NCBI GenBank assembly: GCA_035571875.1
Contig: DATNBR010000030.1
Span: forward strand, 1 to 60,602
Source: Parafrigoribacterium_A sp035571875
Lineage (GTDB): Bacteria > Actinomycetota > Actinomycetes > Actinomycetales > Microbacteriaceae
Direction of reading: 5' to 3'
Length of the DNA stretch: 60,602 bases
Program-made: the position numbers and the translations under genes
Part shown: positions 1 through 8,796 of the stretch, one piece after another
Numbering within the stretch: the first letter of the stretch is position 1
How the letters are laid out: every line of letters starts with the position of its first letter
Notes under the pieces: model-generated
Database searches by the model: none
What the model was told of the DNA's origin: nothing
What the model saw: only the letters and a program-made list of their open reading frames with translations

Positions 1-1
1 C

Positions 2-1051
2 ACCAACCTGTATCAGTTGCCGGCGCTTCTCGGCCCGCACGGCCTCGCCCTCGAGAACATGGGCGACATCGACCGGCAGACGATCAGCGGCGCGACCTCG
101 ACCGGCACCCACGGCACCGGAGCACAGTTTCGGGGACTCGCGGCGCAGATCGTGGGAGTCACCCTTGTCACCGCCGAGGGTTCGATCCTGCGGGTCAGCG
201 AGACCGAGAACGCGGAGCTGTTTCCCGCCGTCCGCCTCGGGCTCGGCGCCCTCGGCATCCTCATCGACGTCACCATCCAGTGCGTCCCCGCGTTCCTGCT
301 GAGCGCCGTGGAGCGGCCGGAACCGCTCGAGAGCGTGCTCGACGACTTCGACGCCCGCGCGAGTGCCGTCGATCACTTCGAGTTCTACTGGTTTCCACAC
401 ACCCGCACCGCGCTGACCAAGAACAACAGCCGCCTTGACGGTTCGGCAGAGCGCCACCCGTTGCCGAAGGTCAGGGAGTGGCTCGAGGATCGCGTGCTGT
501 CGAACACCGCGCTGTCGCTGATGTGCAACGTCGGCCGGATGGCGCCGGCACTGACACCGGGCATCAACCGGCTCGCAGACCGGCTCGTCGGCAATCGCGA
601 CTTCACCGACCACTCGCCGAATGTCTTCGTGACCGACCGCAGAACCCGGTTCCGCGAGATGGAGTACGCGATCCCGCGCGAGGCGATCCCGGATGCCCTG
701 CGCGCGGTCGACAGGCTCATTCAAGACCGCGGCTGGCGCATTTCCTTCCCGGTGGAGGTGCGCGTCGCCGCGCCCGATGACATCTGGCTCTCCACAGCCC
801 AGGGTCGTGCGAGCGGCTACATCGCCGTCCATCGCTACTTCCGCGACGACTACCGGGAGTACTTCGCGGGAGTCGAGACGATCATGCGAGGCTTCGGAGG
901 TCGCCCGCACTGGGGCAAGATCCACCGGCAGGATGCGGCGTCGCTCGCGGAGTCGTACCCGCACTTCTCCGACTTCCTTGCCGTGCGGGATCGCCTCGAT
1001 CCCGACCGCGTGTTCGCCAACCCGTATCTCGATCGCGTACTCGGGCGTTGA
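2..1051 (+). CDS. FAD-linked lactone oxidase family protein (5' end outside window)
   Basis: The frame is open to the first bases of the window, so the true start and the N-terminal part of the FAD domain are missing. The visible part opens with the flavin-contact stretch QTISGATSTGTHGTG, continues through the substrate domain, and ends with HWGKIH and a DPDRVFANPYL tail. That order is typical of the D-arabinono-1,4-lactone / L-gulonolactone oxidase family of VAO-type flavoproteins. Family members oxidise aldonolactones or sugar alcohols using FAD; the exact substrate cannot be read here. No partner gene is visible on the same strand downstream. Confidence 0.88.
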   Translation, partial: TNLYQLPALLGPHGLALENMGDIDRQTISGATSTGTHGTGAQFRGLAAQIVGVTLVTAEGSILRVSETENAELFPAVRLGLGALGILIDVTIQCVPAFLLSAVERPEPLESVLDDFDARASAVDHFEFYWFPHTRTALTKNNSRLDGSAERHPLPKVREWLEDRVLSNTALSLMCNVGRMAPALTPGINRLADRLVGNRDFTDHSPNVFVTDRRTRFREMEYAIPREAIPDALRAVDRLIQDRGWRISFPVEVRVAAPDDIWLSTAQGRASGYIAVHRYFRDDYREYFAGVETIMRGFGGRPHWGKIHRQDAASLAESYPHFSDFLAVRDRLDPDRVFANPYLDRVLGR

Positions 1052-1154
1052 TCCGTCGCCGCAACTGCGTCGTCGCGCCAGATAACGCCTCGTCGCGCTA
1101 GAAATGGCTGGCGCCGGCAGGTGGTTGCTGGCGCGGGGAGCCCACCGGAGGCGA

Positions 1155-1889
1155 CTACGGCGTCCGCCGCCGCAGCGTGATCGCGCCGAGCAGCACAGCG
1201 CCGACCGCGAAGGCCGCGATGATCAGCAGTTTGCCGCCGACGTAGGCGTCATCCTCGGCGCCTGTGGAGACCGCGTTCAGCGCGTCGATGGCGTGCGAGA
1301 GCGGGAGCCAGTCGGAGATGCTGTACAGCACATCCGGCATGTCGGCGCGGGGCAGCAGAATGCCGCCGAGCAGCACCTGCGGGAATACCAGAGCAGGCAT
1401 GAACTGCACGACCTGGAACTCCGTTCTCGCGAACGCACTGGCCAGGAGTCCGAGCGTGGTGCCGAGCACCGCATCCGCGAGCGCGACCGTGAGCAGCAGC
1501 CAGATCGAACCGTTGATCTCGAGGCCGCACACCCACACGGCGAATCCCACCGCCACACCGGCCTGCAGGATGGCGAGCAGGCCAAAGGCGAGGGCGTACC
1601 CGAGGATGAAGTCGAGCTTCGAGATCGGCAGGACCAGCAGGCGTTCGAGGGTGCCGAAACGCCGCTCCCGCAGCGTCGAAATGCTCGTGATGAGGAACAT
1701 GACGATAAAGGGGAACAGCGCGAGCATCGCCGGACCGATCGTGTCGAAGACCGGCGTGTCCGCGAACAGCCACGACATGAGGCCGATGAGCAGGCTCGGC
1801 ACGACGAGCAGCAGTGCGATGGTACGCGGGTCGTGACGGATCTGGGTGAGGATGCGGCCCGTCGTCGCGAGCGTGCGTGTGATATTCAC
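1155..1889 (-). CDS. ABC-2 type transporter permease
   Basis: A 244-residue membrane protein with about six hydrophobic segments and the cytoplasmic loop RERRFGTLERLLVLP, which marks the ABC2_membrane family. The chosen GTG start overlaps the stop of the upstream ATPase gene by four bases (GTGA, 1886-1889), so the two are translationally coupled. The open frame continues upstream through the ATPase gene, but that part is antisense noise. With the ATPase it should form an efflux pump. The substrate is unknown; control by a TetR regulator suggests a small toxic compound. Confidence 0.9.
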   Translation of the reverse strand: MNITRTLATTGRILTQIRHDPRTIALLLVVPSLLIGLMSWLFADTPVFDTIGPAMLALFPFIVMFLITSISTLRERRFGTLERLLVLPISKLDFILGYALAFGLLAILQAGVAVGFAVWVCGLEINGSIWLLLTVALADAVLGTTLGLLASAFARTEFQVVQFMPALVFPQVLLGGILLPRADMPDVLYSISDWLPLSHAIDALNAVSTGAEDDAYVGGKLLIIAAFAVGAVLLGAITLRRRTP

Positions 1890-2638
1890 AGTTGGCCCCG
1901 TCCGCGCGCCCCGGTGTCGTTCTCGATCAGTGTGAGGAACGCGTCCTCCGCCGTGGTGGTGTGGGTCAACTCCAGCAGCGCCCGTGGTATCTCGTCGGCG
2001 AGGACCTCCCCGTTGCGCATGAGCACCAGCCGGTCGCAGCGCGTGGCCTCGTCCATGACGTGGCTCGAGACGAGAAGCGTAGTTCCCCTCTCCTGCAGCC
2101 TGCGGAAGAGCGTCCACAGTTCGACGCGCAGCACGGGGTCGAGGCCCACGGTCGGTTCGTCGAGCACGAGAAGCTCGGGGGAGCCGAGCAGCGCCGCGGC
2201 AAGGGATGCCCGGCTCTGCTGGCCGCCGGAGAGCGACCCGACGAGCTGGTCGGCGTGGTCCGCCAGCTCGGTCTCCTCGATGACTCGATTCACATCGCTG
2301 CGCGGCGCCCCGAGGATCGCGCGGAAGTAGCCGAGGTTCTGCCGCACGGTCAGGTCGTCGTAGACGGTTGCCGCCTGCGTCGTGTAACCGACGCGCTGCC
2401 GGAGGCCTCGGCTTCCGGCGGGGGAGTCGAGCACGGTCACGGTGCCGGAGCGAACCTTCTGCGCGCCGACTATCGAGCGCATCAGGGTCGTCTTCCCGCA
2501 TCCGCTCGGCCCGAGCAGTCCGACAAGCGTTCCTCGGGGGATGGAGAGATTCAGCCCATCGAAGACCGTGCGCTCGCCGCGAGTGACCTGGAGTTCCTCC
2601 ACGATCACGGCCGGTGTGGTCATGCCGGAATAATTCAT
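1886..2638 (-). CDS. ABC transporter ATP-binding protein
   Basis: Nucleotide-binding subunit of the exporter. It has Walker A GPSGCGKTT near residue 45, the signature LSGGQQ, Walker B LLVLDEP and a switch histidine in SSHVMDEA. About 250 residues is normal for this class. Possible starts are GTG 2641, ATG 2638 and ATG 2623, and none has a ribosome binding site. A strong promoter whose -10 lies at 2654-2649 would start the RNA near 2642, so a leaderless message beginning at ATG 2638 or GTG 2641 is likely. The start region lies inside a perfect inverted repeat, the probable TetR operator. Confidence 0.92.
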   Translation of the reverse strand: MNYSGMTTPAVIVEELQVTRGERTVFDGLNLSIPRGTLVGLLGPSGCGKTTLMRSIVGAQKVRSGTVTVLDSPAGSRGLRQRVGYTTQAATVYDDLTVRQNLGYFRAILGAPRSDVNRVIEETELADHADQLVGSLSGGQQSRASLAAALLGSPELLVLDEPTVGLDPVLRVELWTLFRRLQERGTTLLVSSHVMDEATRCDRLVLMRNGEVLADEIPRALLELTHTTTAEDAFLTLIENDTGARGRGQL

Positions 2639-2678
2639 CACACGACGAATTATTCGCGCGCCGTCACCCCGCTGTCAA
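2628..2678 (-). promoter_or_regulatory. Promoter and TetR-type operator of the ABC exporter
   Basis: On the minus strand a perfect -35 TTGACA (2678-2673) is followed after 18 bp by AATAAT (2654-2649). Two 9-bp arms, GAATAATTC (2628-2636) and GAATTATTC (2647-2655), are exact reverse complements separated by 10 bp. The operator therefore covers the -10 box, the predicted RNA start and the start codon of the ATPase gene. The -35 box is inside the last codons of the tetR gene. Binding of the adjacent TetR protein is inferred. Confidence 0.8.
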
Positions 2679-3333
2679 GACTTGCGCTCGGTCCGCCGCC
2701 GGTGAGGTGCCACTGCACCACGGCGCCCACTCGCTGAATGATCTCCTCGGCTGGTGCACTCGCGAGCGGCTCGATTCGGATGCCGTATCTGGCGATGATG
2801 AGTCCCACGATCTGCGACGCGGCGAGGGACGCGCGCAGCTCCTGGCTCTCGCCGCCTATCGCGGACGCGAGGCGTTGCAGCACCTCCCTGGCGAGGAACT
2901 GGCGCAGCATCCCGGCGGCGAACTCCTGGCCGAGCGCGGTGCGGATCAGGCTGATCGCCCTCGTGCGGGTGCCTCCCTCGTCGAGTGCCGTCAGGAGGAA
3001 GCGGATGATGTTCTCGCCCATCCGTTCTCGCGGGCCCGCAAGGATCTCCTTGACGATACGGTCGGGACGGATCGGCGCGCTGATCGACGCGGCGAACAGG
3101 TCGGCCTTATCGCCGAAGTAGTGGTGTACGAGCGCCGGATCGACGCCAGCGCGCCTGGCGATGGCGCGCATGGACGTGGAGTCATAACCGTGGTGCGCGA
3201 ACTCAACGGCGGCGGCCGCAATGATCGAGGAACGGGTGTCTCCGGAGTCCGCCTTCCGCCTGCGGCCACGCGGCCTGCCCGCGGGCTCGGAAGCACGCAC
3301 CGACGGCGCAGTGTGCTCGGCGTCGTTCTCCAT
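2650..3333 (-). CDS. TetR/AcrR family transcriptional regulator
   Basis: A 227-residue repressor with an arginine- and glycine-rich N-terminal tail (residues 20-27). The tail is followed by a TetR N-terminal helix-turn-helix at about residues 35-75, including STSMRAIARRAGVDPALVHHYF. The C-terminal half is a helical ligand/dimer domain. It lies directly upstream of the ABC exporter genes and its stop codon sits inside the exporter operator. It most likely represses the pump and is released by a pump substrate. Its own promoter has no copy of the operator that I can see. Confidence 0.9.
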   Translation of the reverse strand: MENDAEHTAPSVRASEPAGRPRGRRRKADSGDTRSSIIAAAAVEFAHHGYDSTSMRAIARRAGVDPALVHHYFGDKADLFAASISAPIRPDRIVKEILAGPRERMGENIIRFLLTALDEGGTRTRAISLIRTALGQEFAAGMLRQFLAREVLQRLASAIGGESQELRASLAASQIVGLIIARYGIRIEPLASAPAEEIIQRVGAVVQWHLTGGGPSASLDSGVTARE

Positions 3334-3339
3334 GCGCCG

Positions 3340-3345
3340 AGCCTA
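3340..3345 (-). promoter_or_regulatory. -10 box of the tetR gene (leaderless)
   Basis: TAGGCT on the minus strand ends 7 bp before the ATG at 3333, which places the RNA start at or next to the start codon. Confidence 0.55.
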
Positions 3346-3484
3346 CGGCCACCGCCACAGAGTGGCATCACAGCGTGGCATCTTCGAGTTGTCCGCGAGC
3401 TTTGCCGAACGCAGGGGTTGCACACCATAGCTTCGTTATAGTGGTCAGCACAAGTGGCACATGGCCCGAAGGAGCCCCGCAGCA

Positions 3485-4051
3485 ATGGAACTACTCGTCG
3501 TCGTCGGTATCATCGTCCTGCTCGTCGTCATCATCGGTATCTACCTGTGGAGCACCTACAACGGCCTCGTGCGCCTCAACGTTCGCGTTGACGAGGCCTG
3601 GAGCGACATCACGGTGCAGCTCAAGCGCCGTGCCGACCTCATCCCGAACCTCATCGAGAGCGTCAAGGGCTACGCGGCGCACGAGAGCGGCGTCTTCGAG
3701 GCGGTCACCAAGGCCCGCGCCGAGACCGTCAGCGCCAACACCCCGGCGGATGCCGCTGTCGCCGAGAACCACATGCAGTCGGCCCTGAAGAGCATCTTTG
3801 CCGTCGCAGAGGCCTATCCGCAGTTGCAGGCGAACCAGAACTACCTGCAGCTGCAGGGAGAACTCGTCGACACCGAAGACAAGATCCAGGCCTCGCGCCG
3901 CTTCTACAACGGTGGTGTGCGCGAGCTCAACACCAAGATCAAGACGTTCCCGAACACCCTGTTCGTGCGCGGCCTCGGCTTCACCGAGCGCGAGTTCTTC
4001 GAGGTCTCCGACAGCGCGGCCATCGCTGAGCCGCCGCGCGTGCAGTTCTAG
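3485..4051 (+). CDS. LemA family protein
   Basis: A 188-residue protein with one N-terminal membrane helix (about residues 3-24, VVVGIIVLLVVIIGIYLW) followed by a helical domain. The sequence NGLVRLNVRVDEAWSDITVQ and the pattern RRADLIPNLIESVKGYAAHE define LemA. The ATG at 3485 is preferred over one at 3461 because GAAGGAG (3468-3474) lies 10 bp upstream. It is followed by an M48 protease gene, the usual LemA-HtpX pairing. The role of LemA proteins is not well established; membrane protein quality control is a fair guess from the neighbour. A -10-like TATAGT is seen at 3437-3442. Confidence 0.93.
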   Translation: MELLVVVGIIVLLVVIIGIYLWSTYNGLVRLNVRVDEAWSDITVQLKRRADLIPNLIESVKGYAAHESGVFEAVTKARAETVSANTPADAAVAENHMQSALKSIFAVAEAYPQLQANQNYLQLQGELVDTEDKIQASRRFYNGGVRELNTKIKTFPNTLFVRGLGFTEREFFEVSDSAAIAEPPRVQF

Positions 4052-4061
4052 GTATTGAGCG

Positions 4062-4096
4062 GGTTGAGTAGGTCGCTCTGCGACCGTATCGAAACC
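4062..4096 (+). repeat. Palindromic REP-like repeat, copy 1
   Basis: A 35-bp element that opens with GGTTGAGTAG and closes with GTATCGAAACC, with the small inner hairpin GGTCGC/GCGACC. It fills the gap between lemA and htpX. The same ends are found at 5020, 59845 and, inverted, at 59893. Confidence 0.85.
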
Positions 4097-4119
4097 ACAC
4101 CGAGTACTACCGAGGAACC

Positions 4120-5007
4120 ATGTACAGAGCGATAGCGCGCAACAAGCGCAACACCGTCTTCATCATCATCCTGTTCATCCTGATCATCGGCGCGCTCGGA
4201 TGGCTCGCGGGCTACATCTACCAGAGCCCCAGCATCACGATCACCGTGCTCGTGATCGCCACGATCTACGCGGTCGTGCAGTACTTCGCGGCCTCGAGGC
4301 TTGCGGTGTCGCTCGCCGGCGGTCACGAGATCAAGAAGTCCGATAACCCACGGCTGTTCCGCATCGTCGAGAACCTGTCGATCACCGACGGTCTGCCAAT
4401 GCCGCGCGTCTTCATCGTGAACGACCCGGCACCGAACGCGTTCGCCACCGGGCGTGATCCGCAGCACGCCGTGGTTGCGGCCACCACGGGACTCCTCGAC
4501 CTGCTCGATGATTCGGAGCTCGAGGGCGTGATGGCGCACGAGATGGGTCACGTGCAGAACTACGACACGAGGGTGTCGATGATCGTGTTCGGACTCGTCG
4601 TCGCGGTGGGCTTCATCGCCGATATGTTTCTTCGTCTCGCCTTTTTCGGCGGCGGGCGCGACCGCAACAACAATGGCGGCGGCAACCCGATCGTGCTCGT
4701 CTTCGGGCTCGTCGCGATGATCGTCGCCCCGCTAGTCGCCGCAGTCGTGCAAGCGGCGATCTCCCGCCAGCGCGAGTATCTTGCCGACGCGACGAGCGCC
4801 ATGACCACGCGCAACCCCGACGCGCTCGCGAGCGCGCTCGCGAAGCTCGGACAGTACGGGCGACCCATGCAGCGCCAGAACTCGACCATGTCGCACCTGT
4901 GGATCTCAGACCCGATGAAGCCCGGCGCCATGAGCCGCCTGTTCAGCACCCACCCGCCGATCGCCGATCGCATCGAGCGACTGCACACCATCGGTGGCAG
5001 CTTCTAG
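4120..5007 (+). CDS. htpX: Zinc metalloprotease HtpX (M48 family)
   Basis: A 295-residue membrane protease. Two N-terminal membrane helices (about residues 12-33 and 37-58) precede the catalytic domain, and two more lie between residues about 150 and 215. The zinc motif HEMGH is at residues 140-144, and the third ligand glutamate is in REYLADATSA. The C-terminal STHPPIADRIERL is conserved in HtpX. The enzyme degrades damaged membrane proteins with its active site on the cytoplasmic face. It is separated from lemA only by a palindromic repeat. Confidence 0.93.
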   Translation: MYRAIARNKRNTVFIIILFILIIGALGWLAGYIYQSPSITITVLVIATIYAVVQYFAASRLAVSLAGGHEIKKSDNPRLFRIVENLSITDGLPMPRVFIVNDPAPNAFATGRDPQHAVVAATTGLLDLLDDSELEGVMAHEMGHVQNYDTRVSMIVFGLVVAVGFIADMFLRLAFFGGGRDRNNNGGGNPIVLVFGLVAMIVAPLVAAVVQAAISRQREYLADATSAMTTRNPDALASALAKLGQYGRPMQRQNSTMSHLWISDPMKPGAMSRLFSTHPPIADRIERLHTIGGSF

Positions 5008-5019
5008 GCTCTGCCTGCC

Positions 5020-5052
5020 GGTTGAGTAGCGAGGAACGAGCGTATCGAAACC
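5020..5052 (+). repeat. Palindromic REP-like repeat, copy 2
   Basis: A 33-bp copy with the ends GGTTGAGTAGCGAG and GCGTATCGAAACC, between the convergent genes htpX and the YcaQ-like gene. It ends on the base next to the latter's stop codon, so it may serve as part of a two-way transcription end. Confidence 0.85.
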
Positions 5053-6267
5053 TCACACCCGAATGACGCTCACGCCCAGTTCCGACGCAACAGCCGTCGC
5101 CAGATCACCCCGGTCCATCACCTCGATGTCGCCGAGACCCTGCCACTCCGCCGTCTGCCGCAGCAGGGGAGCGAGTCGCGCGGCGGTCTCCGCCGGCGCA
5201 TCGGGCTCGCTCCACGAGGCCTGCACGCGCAGCACGCCGCTCTGACGATCGCTCTTGAGGTCGATGCGCCCCACGAGACGGTCATCGATCAGCAGGGGCA
5301 GCACGTAGTAGCCGTAGACCCGCTTCGGCTGCGGCGTATAGATCTCGATGCGATAGCGAAAGCCGAACAGGCGCTCGGCGCGGGCCCGCTCCCAGACGAC
5401 GGGGTCGAAGGGGGAGAGCAGCGCCGCGGTCTCAACGCGCCGCGGAACGCGCGCGTCGCGGTGCAGGTACGCGGTCTGCCTCCAGCCCGGAACGGTGACC
5501 GGCACGAGGGTGCCCTCGTCGACGAGTTCGAGGATGCCCGGCATCGCCTCCGTGCGCTTCAGCCGAAAGTAGTCGGCGAGATCGGATGCCGTGCCGATGC
5601 CGTGCGCGCCCGCCGCGTGGGCGATCAGTCGCTTTCGAGCCTCGTGCGGATGCACCTCGCGCGCGAGCACCTCCGCGGAGAGCACCTGCTGCGGAAGCGC
5701 ATAGCTGCGCTCGAAGCGGGTGCGGCCGCCACTCACCACCTCGCCCCAGCGGAACAGCACCTCGAGACCGATCTTCACGTCTGACCAGCCCCACCACGGC
5801 CCGCTGCGCTTATTCGCATCGTGCTCGATCGCACTCGCGGGCATCGGCCCCTTGTCGGCCAACTCGGCGAGAAGCCAGTCCATCATCGGGCGATTGGCTG
5901 CCGCCCAGTGGCTCGCGTCGGCGGCGGCGCGCTCGCGGTAGTCTCGCATCCGCCAGCGCAGCAGCGGCCAGGTCTCCACCGGAATCACGGCGGCCTCGTG
6001 TGCCCAGTACTCGATATAGCGCCCCTTTTTCGCGAAGGTCAGGCGGTCGAGCGTCGCCTTGTCGTAGGCGCCGAGGCGGGCGAAGGCCGGCAGGTAGTGG
6101 CTGCGCTCGAACACGTTGACCGAATCGAGCTGCAGTAGACCGAGTCGCCCGATCAATGAACCGAGCTGGCGGGCGCCGGGGGGTGCCTGCGGAACGCGCC
6201 CGAATCCCTGTGCGGCCAGCGCGATGCGTCGCGCCTGCGCCGGGGATACCTGGTGGACGGTGGACAC
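5053..6267 (-). CDS. YcaQ/AlkX-type winged-helix DNA glycosylase
   Basis: A 404-residue member of the HTH_42 (formerly DUF1006) family. The catalytic QxD motif is visible as GLLQLDSVNV, with Gln46 and Asp48, which places it in the YcaQ (AlkX) group rather than the QxQ AlkZ group. YcaQ of E. coli unhooks DNA interstrand crosslinks and removes alkylated bases; this function is inferred here from the family. Conserved segments YWAHEAAVIP and YGYYVLPLL are present. The GTG start at 6267 has TACGGT 7 bp upstream and GAGGAG directly before it. Confidence 0.87.
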   Translation of the reverse strand: MSTVHQVSPAQARRIALAAQGFGRVPQAPPGARQLGSLIGRLGLLQLDSVNVFERSHYLPAFARLGAYDKATLDRLTFAKKGRYIEYWAHEAAVIPVETWPLLRWRMRDYRERAAADASHWAAANRPMMDWLLAELADKGPMPASAIEHDANKRSGPWWGWSDVKIGLEVLFRWGEVVSGGRTRFERSYALPQQVLSAEVLAREVHPHEARKRLIAHAAGAHGIGTASDLADYFRLKRTEAMPGILELVDEGTLVPVTVPGWRQTAYLHRDARVPRRVETAALLSPFDPVVWERARAERLFGFRYRIEIYTPQPKRVYGYYVLPLLIDDRLVGRIDLKSDRQSGVLRVQASWSEPDAPAETAARLAPLLRQTAEWQGLGDIEVMDRGDLATAVASELGVSVIRV

Positions 6268-6273
6268 CTCCTC

Positions 6274-6279
6274 ACCGTA
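6274..6279 (-). promoter_or_regulatory. -10 box of the YcaQ-like gene
   Basis: TACGGT on the minus strand ends 7 bp before the GTG at 6267. The intervening bases GAGGAG look like a ribosome binding site but are too close to the start to act as one. Confidence 0.45.
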
Positions 6280-6356
6280 GCGCGATGTACCGACATGGCG
6301 ACGGAGCGGTCAATTCCACCTCAGGCATATTCCAATAAACGAATGCCGGGCGCGCA

Positions 6357-6362
6357 TAGACT
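6357..6362 (+). promoter_or_regulatory. -10 box of the AI-2E family gene (leaderless)
   Basis: TAGACT ends 7 bp before the GTG at 6369; there is no ribosome binding site between them. Confidence 0.5.
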
Positions 6363-6368
6363 AAACCG

Positions 6369-7526
6369 GTGGCCCTGGGCAGAGCGAAGCGACGCGTGAC
6401 GAAGACAAGCACGCCCGCCCCCACGGCCGAGCCGGTTCCCTACGGTGTTCGACTCGCGGCGGCGTGGTCGTGGCGCATCCTCGCCATTGCGGCGGTCATC
6501 GCGCTGTTCATATTCCTGATCACGCAGTTGCGCGGGATCGTGATTCCGCTCATGGTGGCCATCCTGCTCGCCGCGCTTCTCGTGCCGCTCGTCAGTGCGC
6601 TCGTGCGCCATCGCTGGCCTAAGTGGCTCGCGGTGATCGTGGCCATCGTCGGCCTCATCGCGGTCGTCGGGGGCCTCGTGGTGCTCGTCGTGTTCCAGGT
6701 GCGCGGCGGATTCGCCGATCTGCAGCAGCAGAGCATCGAGGCCTTCGACAACTTCAAGCAGTACCTGCTCACCTCGCCGCTGCACCTCACCGAGACAGAC
6801 ATCGACAAGTACGTTGCCCAGGCGTGGGCAGCCATCCAGAACGACAGCCAAGCCCTGCTCTCAGGTGCCCTCTCGGTGGGTTCCTCCGCCGGCCGCTTCA
6901 TTGCTGGGCTCCTTCTCACCCTGTTCGCCACGATCTTCCTGCTGATCGACGGCGCAGGCATCTGGCGCTGGACGGTGCGGCTCTTCCCGCGCCGCGCGCG
7001 TGCGGCCGTCGACGGCTCCGGGAGGGCCGGCTGGGTCACCCTCACGAGTTTCGTGCGAGTGCAGATCTTCGTGGCCTTCGTCGACGCCGTAGGCATCGGA
7101 CTCGGCGCCTGGATCATCGGGCTGTTCTTCGGCGGGTTCCCGCTTGTCATCCCGATCGCGATCGCGGTCTTCCTCGGCTCGTTCATCCCCGTGGTCGGTG
7201 CGGTGCTCACGGGCGTGCTCGCCGTCTTCGTCGCCCTCATCTACCTGAATCCCTTCGCCGCATTCCTCATGCTCTGCGTGGTCATCGCCGTGCAGCAGAT
7301 CGAGGGGCACGTTCTACAACCGCTCGTCATGGGCAGTGCCGTGAGCGTGCATCCGCTCGCCGTGGTCTTCGCGGTCGCGGCAGGCAGCTTCCTCGCCGGC
7401 ATTCCGGGCGCCCTCTTCGCGGTGCCCGTCGTGGCCGTCGTCAACGTCATGGTCAGCTACATCGCCCGCGGTGAGTGGCGAGCCACAACCGATCCCACGC
7501 TGAAGGACGTCCCGAGACATGTCTGA
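6369..7526 (+). CDS. AI-2E family transporter (membrane permease)
   Basis: A 385-residue protein with about eight hydrophobic segments, a cytoplasmic N-terminal tail rich in basic residues, and the typical large soluble loop at about residues 115-170. The C-terminal pattern QQIEGHVLQPLVMG followed by HPLAVVFAVAAGSFLAGIPG is the family signature. Family members export small molecules or act in Na+/H+ exchange; despite the name, autoinducer transport cannot be assumed. Its last 8 bp overlap ilvA, so the two are probably cotranscribed. Confidence 0.9.
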   Translation: MALGRAKRRVTKTSTPAPTAEPVPYGVRLAAAWSWRILAIAAVIALFIFLITQLRGIVIPLMVAILLAALLVPLVSALVRHRWPKWLAVIVAIVGLIAVVGGLVVLVVFQVRGGFADLQQQSIEAFDNFKQYLLTSPLHLTETDIDKYVAQAWAAIQNDSQALLSGALSVGSSAGRFIAGLLLTLFATIFLLIDGAGIWRWTVRLFPRRARAAVDGSGRAGWVTLTSFVRVQIFVAFVDAVGIGLGAWIIGLFFGGFPLVIPIAIAVFLGSFIPVVGAVLTGVLAVFVALIYLNPFAAFLMLCVVIAVQQIEGHVLQPLVMGSAVSVHPLAVVFAVAAGSFLAGIPGALFAVPVVAVVNVMVSYIARGEWRATTDPTLKDVPRHV

Positions 7527-8796
7527 AACCACAGCCGCCAGCACGATGGATGACGCCCGCGCCGCTGACGTGCACGGTCCCGATCTGGCCGACTTCGAGG
7601 CGGCGAGGACCACGGTCGCGCAGGTCGCGAAGGTCACGCCGATGGAGAGTTCGATCTTCCTCTCCGAGGTTCTCGGTTCGCCGGTCTTCCTCAAGTGCGA
7701 GAACCTGCAGCGCACCGGCTCGTACAAGATCCGGGGCGCATACAACCGGCTCTCGAAGCTGAGCGAAGAGGAGCGCGCGCGCGGAGTCGTCGCCGCCTCG
7801 GCCGGGAATCATGCCCAGGGCGTCGCGCTCGCCGCCCGCGAGCTCGGCATCAAGGCCACGATCTTCATGCCGGTCGGCGTCGCCCTGCCGAAGTTGCAGG
7901 CCACCCGCAACTACGGCGCCGAGGTCGTGCTGCGCGGCCACACCGTCGACGAACCGCTGCGCGCCGCGGCCCAGTTCGCCGAGAGCACCGGCGCCGTGCT
8001 CATCCCGCCCTTCGACCACGCGGATGTCGTGGCCGGCCAGGGCACGCTGGGTCTCGAAATCCTCGACCAGGTTCCCGATCTCGCAACCGTCGTCGTTCCC
8101 ATCGGTGGCGGGGGACTCATCTCCGGCGTCGCGAGCGTGCTCAAGCAGAAGTTCGCCGCAGAGGGGCGCACCGTGCGCATCGTCGGCGTCCAGGCCGAGA
8201 ACTCGGCGCCCTATCCGCTCTCTCTGCGCAACGGCGAACCGACCGAGATCACGATCCTGCCGACCATCGCCGACGGGATCGCGGTCAGCAAGCCCGGCAT
8301 CCTCAACTTCGACATCATTCGCTCCGCGGTCGACGAGGTCGTCACGGTCAGCGACGACGACATCGCTCGCGCGATCCTCGTGCTGCTCGAGCGCGCCAAG
8401 CTCGTCGTGGAACCGGCGGGTGCCGTCTCGGTCGCCGCCATCCTGATGGGACTCGTCAAGAGTGGCCCGGGATCGACCGTCGCGATTCTCAGCGGTGGAA
8501 ACATCGACCCCCTCGTGATGGAGCGGGTGATCTCTCGCGGCCTGTCGGCATCCGACCGCTACCTCAAACTGCGACTCATGCTGCCCGACCGCCCGGGTCA
8601 GCTCGCGCGCGTCGCGGAGCTCATCTCCGAGGCCAACGCGAACGTCGTCGAGGTGCTGCACACCCGCCACGGTCGAAACGCCCTGATCAGCCAGGTCGAA
8701 CTCGAACTCAGCCTGGAGACGAGGGGACCCGAGCACGTTGAGCGCGTGCTCGGGCACCTCACGGATGCGGGTTACGACCCGCGGATCGACTTCTAG
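7519..8796 (+). CDS. ilvA: Threonine ammonia-lyase (threonine deaminase)
   Basis: A 425-residue PLP enzyme that turns threonine into 2-oxobutanoate, the first step of isoleucine synthesis (or threonine breakdown). The PLP lysine is K70 in GSYKIRGA, the phosphate-binding loop is GGGGLISG, and SAGNHAQG is the conserved segment after the lysine. A C-terminal ACT-like domain (about residues 345-420, LKLRLMLPDRPGQLARVAEL) is of the short type, as in catabolic or single-ACT enzymes. It starts inside the end of the upstream permease gene. Confidence 0.93.
   Translation: MSETTAASTMDDARAADVHGPDLADFEAARTTVAQVAKVTPMESSIFLSEVLGSPVFLKCENLQRTGSYKIRGAYNRLSKLSEEERARGVVAASAGNHAQGVALAARELGIKATIFMPVGVALPKLQATRNYGAEVVLRGHTVDEPLRAAAQFAESTGAVLIPPFDHADVVAGQGTLGLEILDQVPDLATVVVPIGGGGLISGVASVLKQKFAAEGRTVRIVGVQAENSAPYPLSLRNGEPTEITILPTIADGIAVSKPGILNFDIIRSAVDEVVTVSDDDIARAILVLLERAKLVVEPAGAVSVAAILMGLVKSGPGSTVAILSGGNIDPLVMERVISRGLSASDRYLKLRLMLPDRPGQLARVAELISEANANVVEVLHTRHGRNALISQVELELSLETRGPEHVERVLGHLTDAGYDPRIDF

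Noticed and set aside
6369..7526. AI-2E transporter considered as a quorum-sensing gene
   Set aside because: The family name is historical; there is no luxS, lsr or related gene in the window, and most members have other transport roles.
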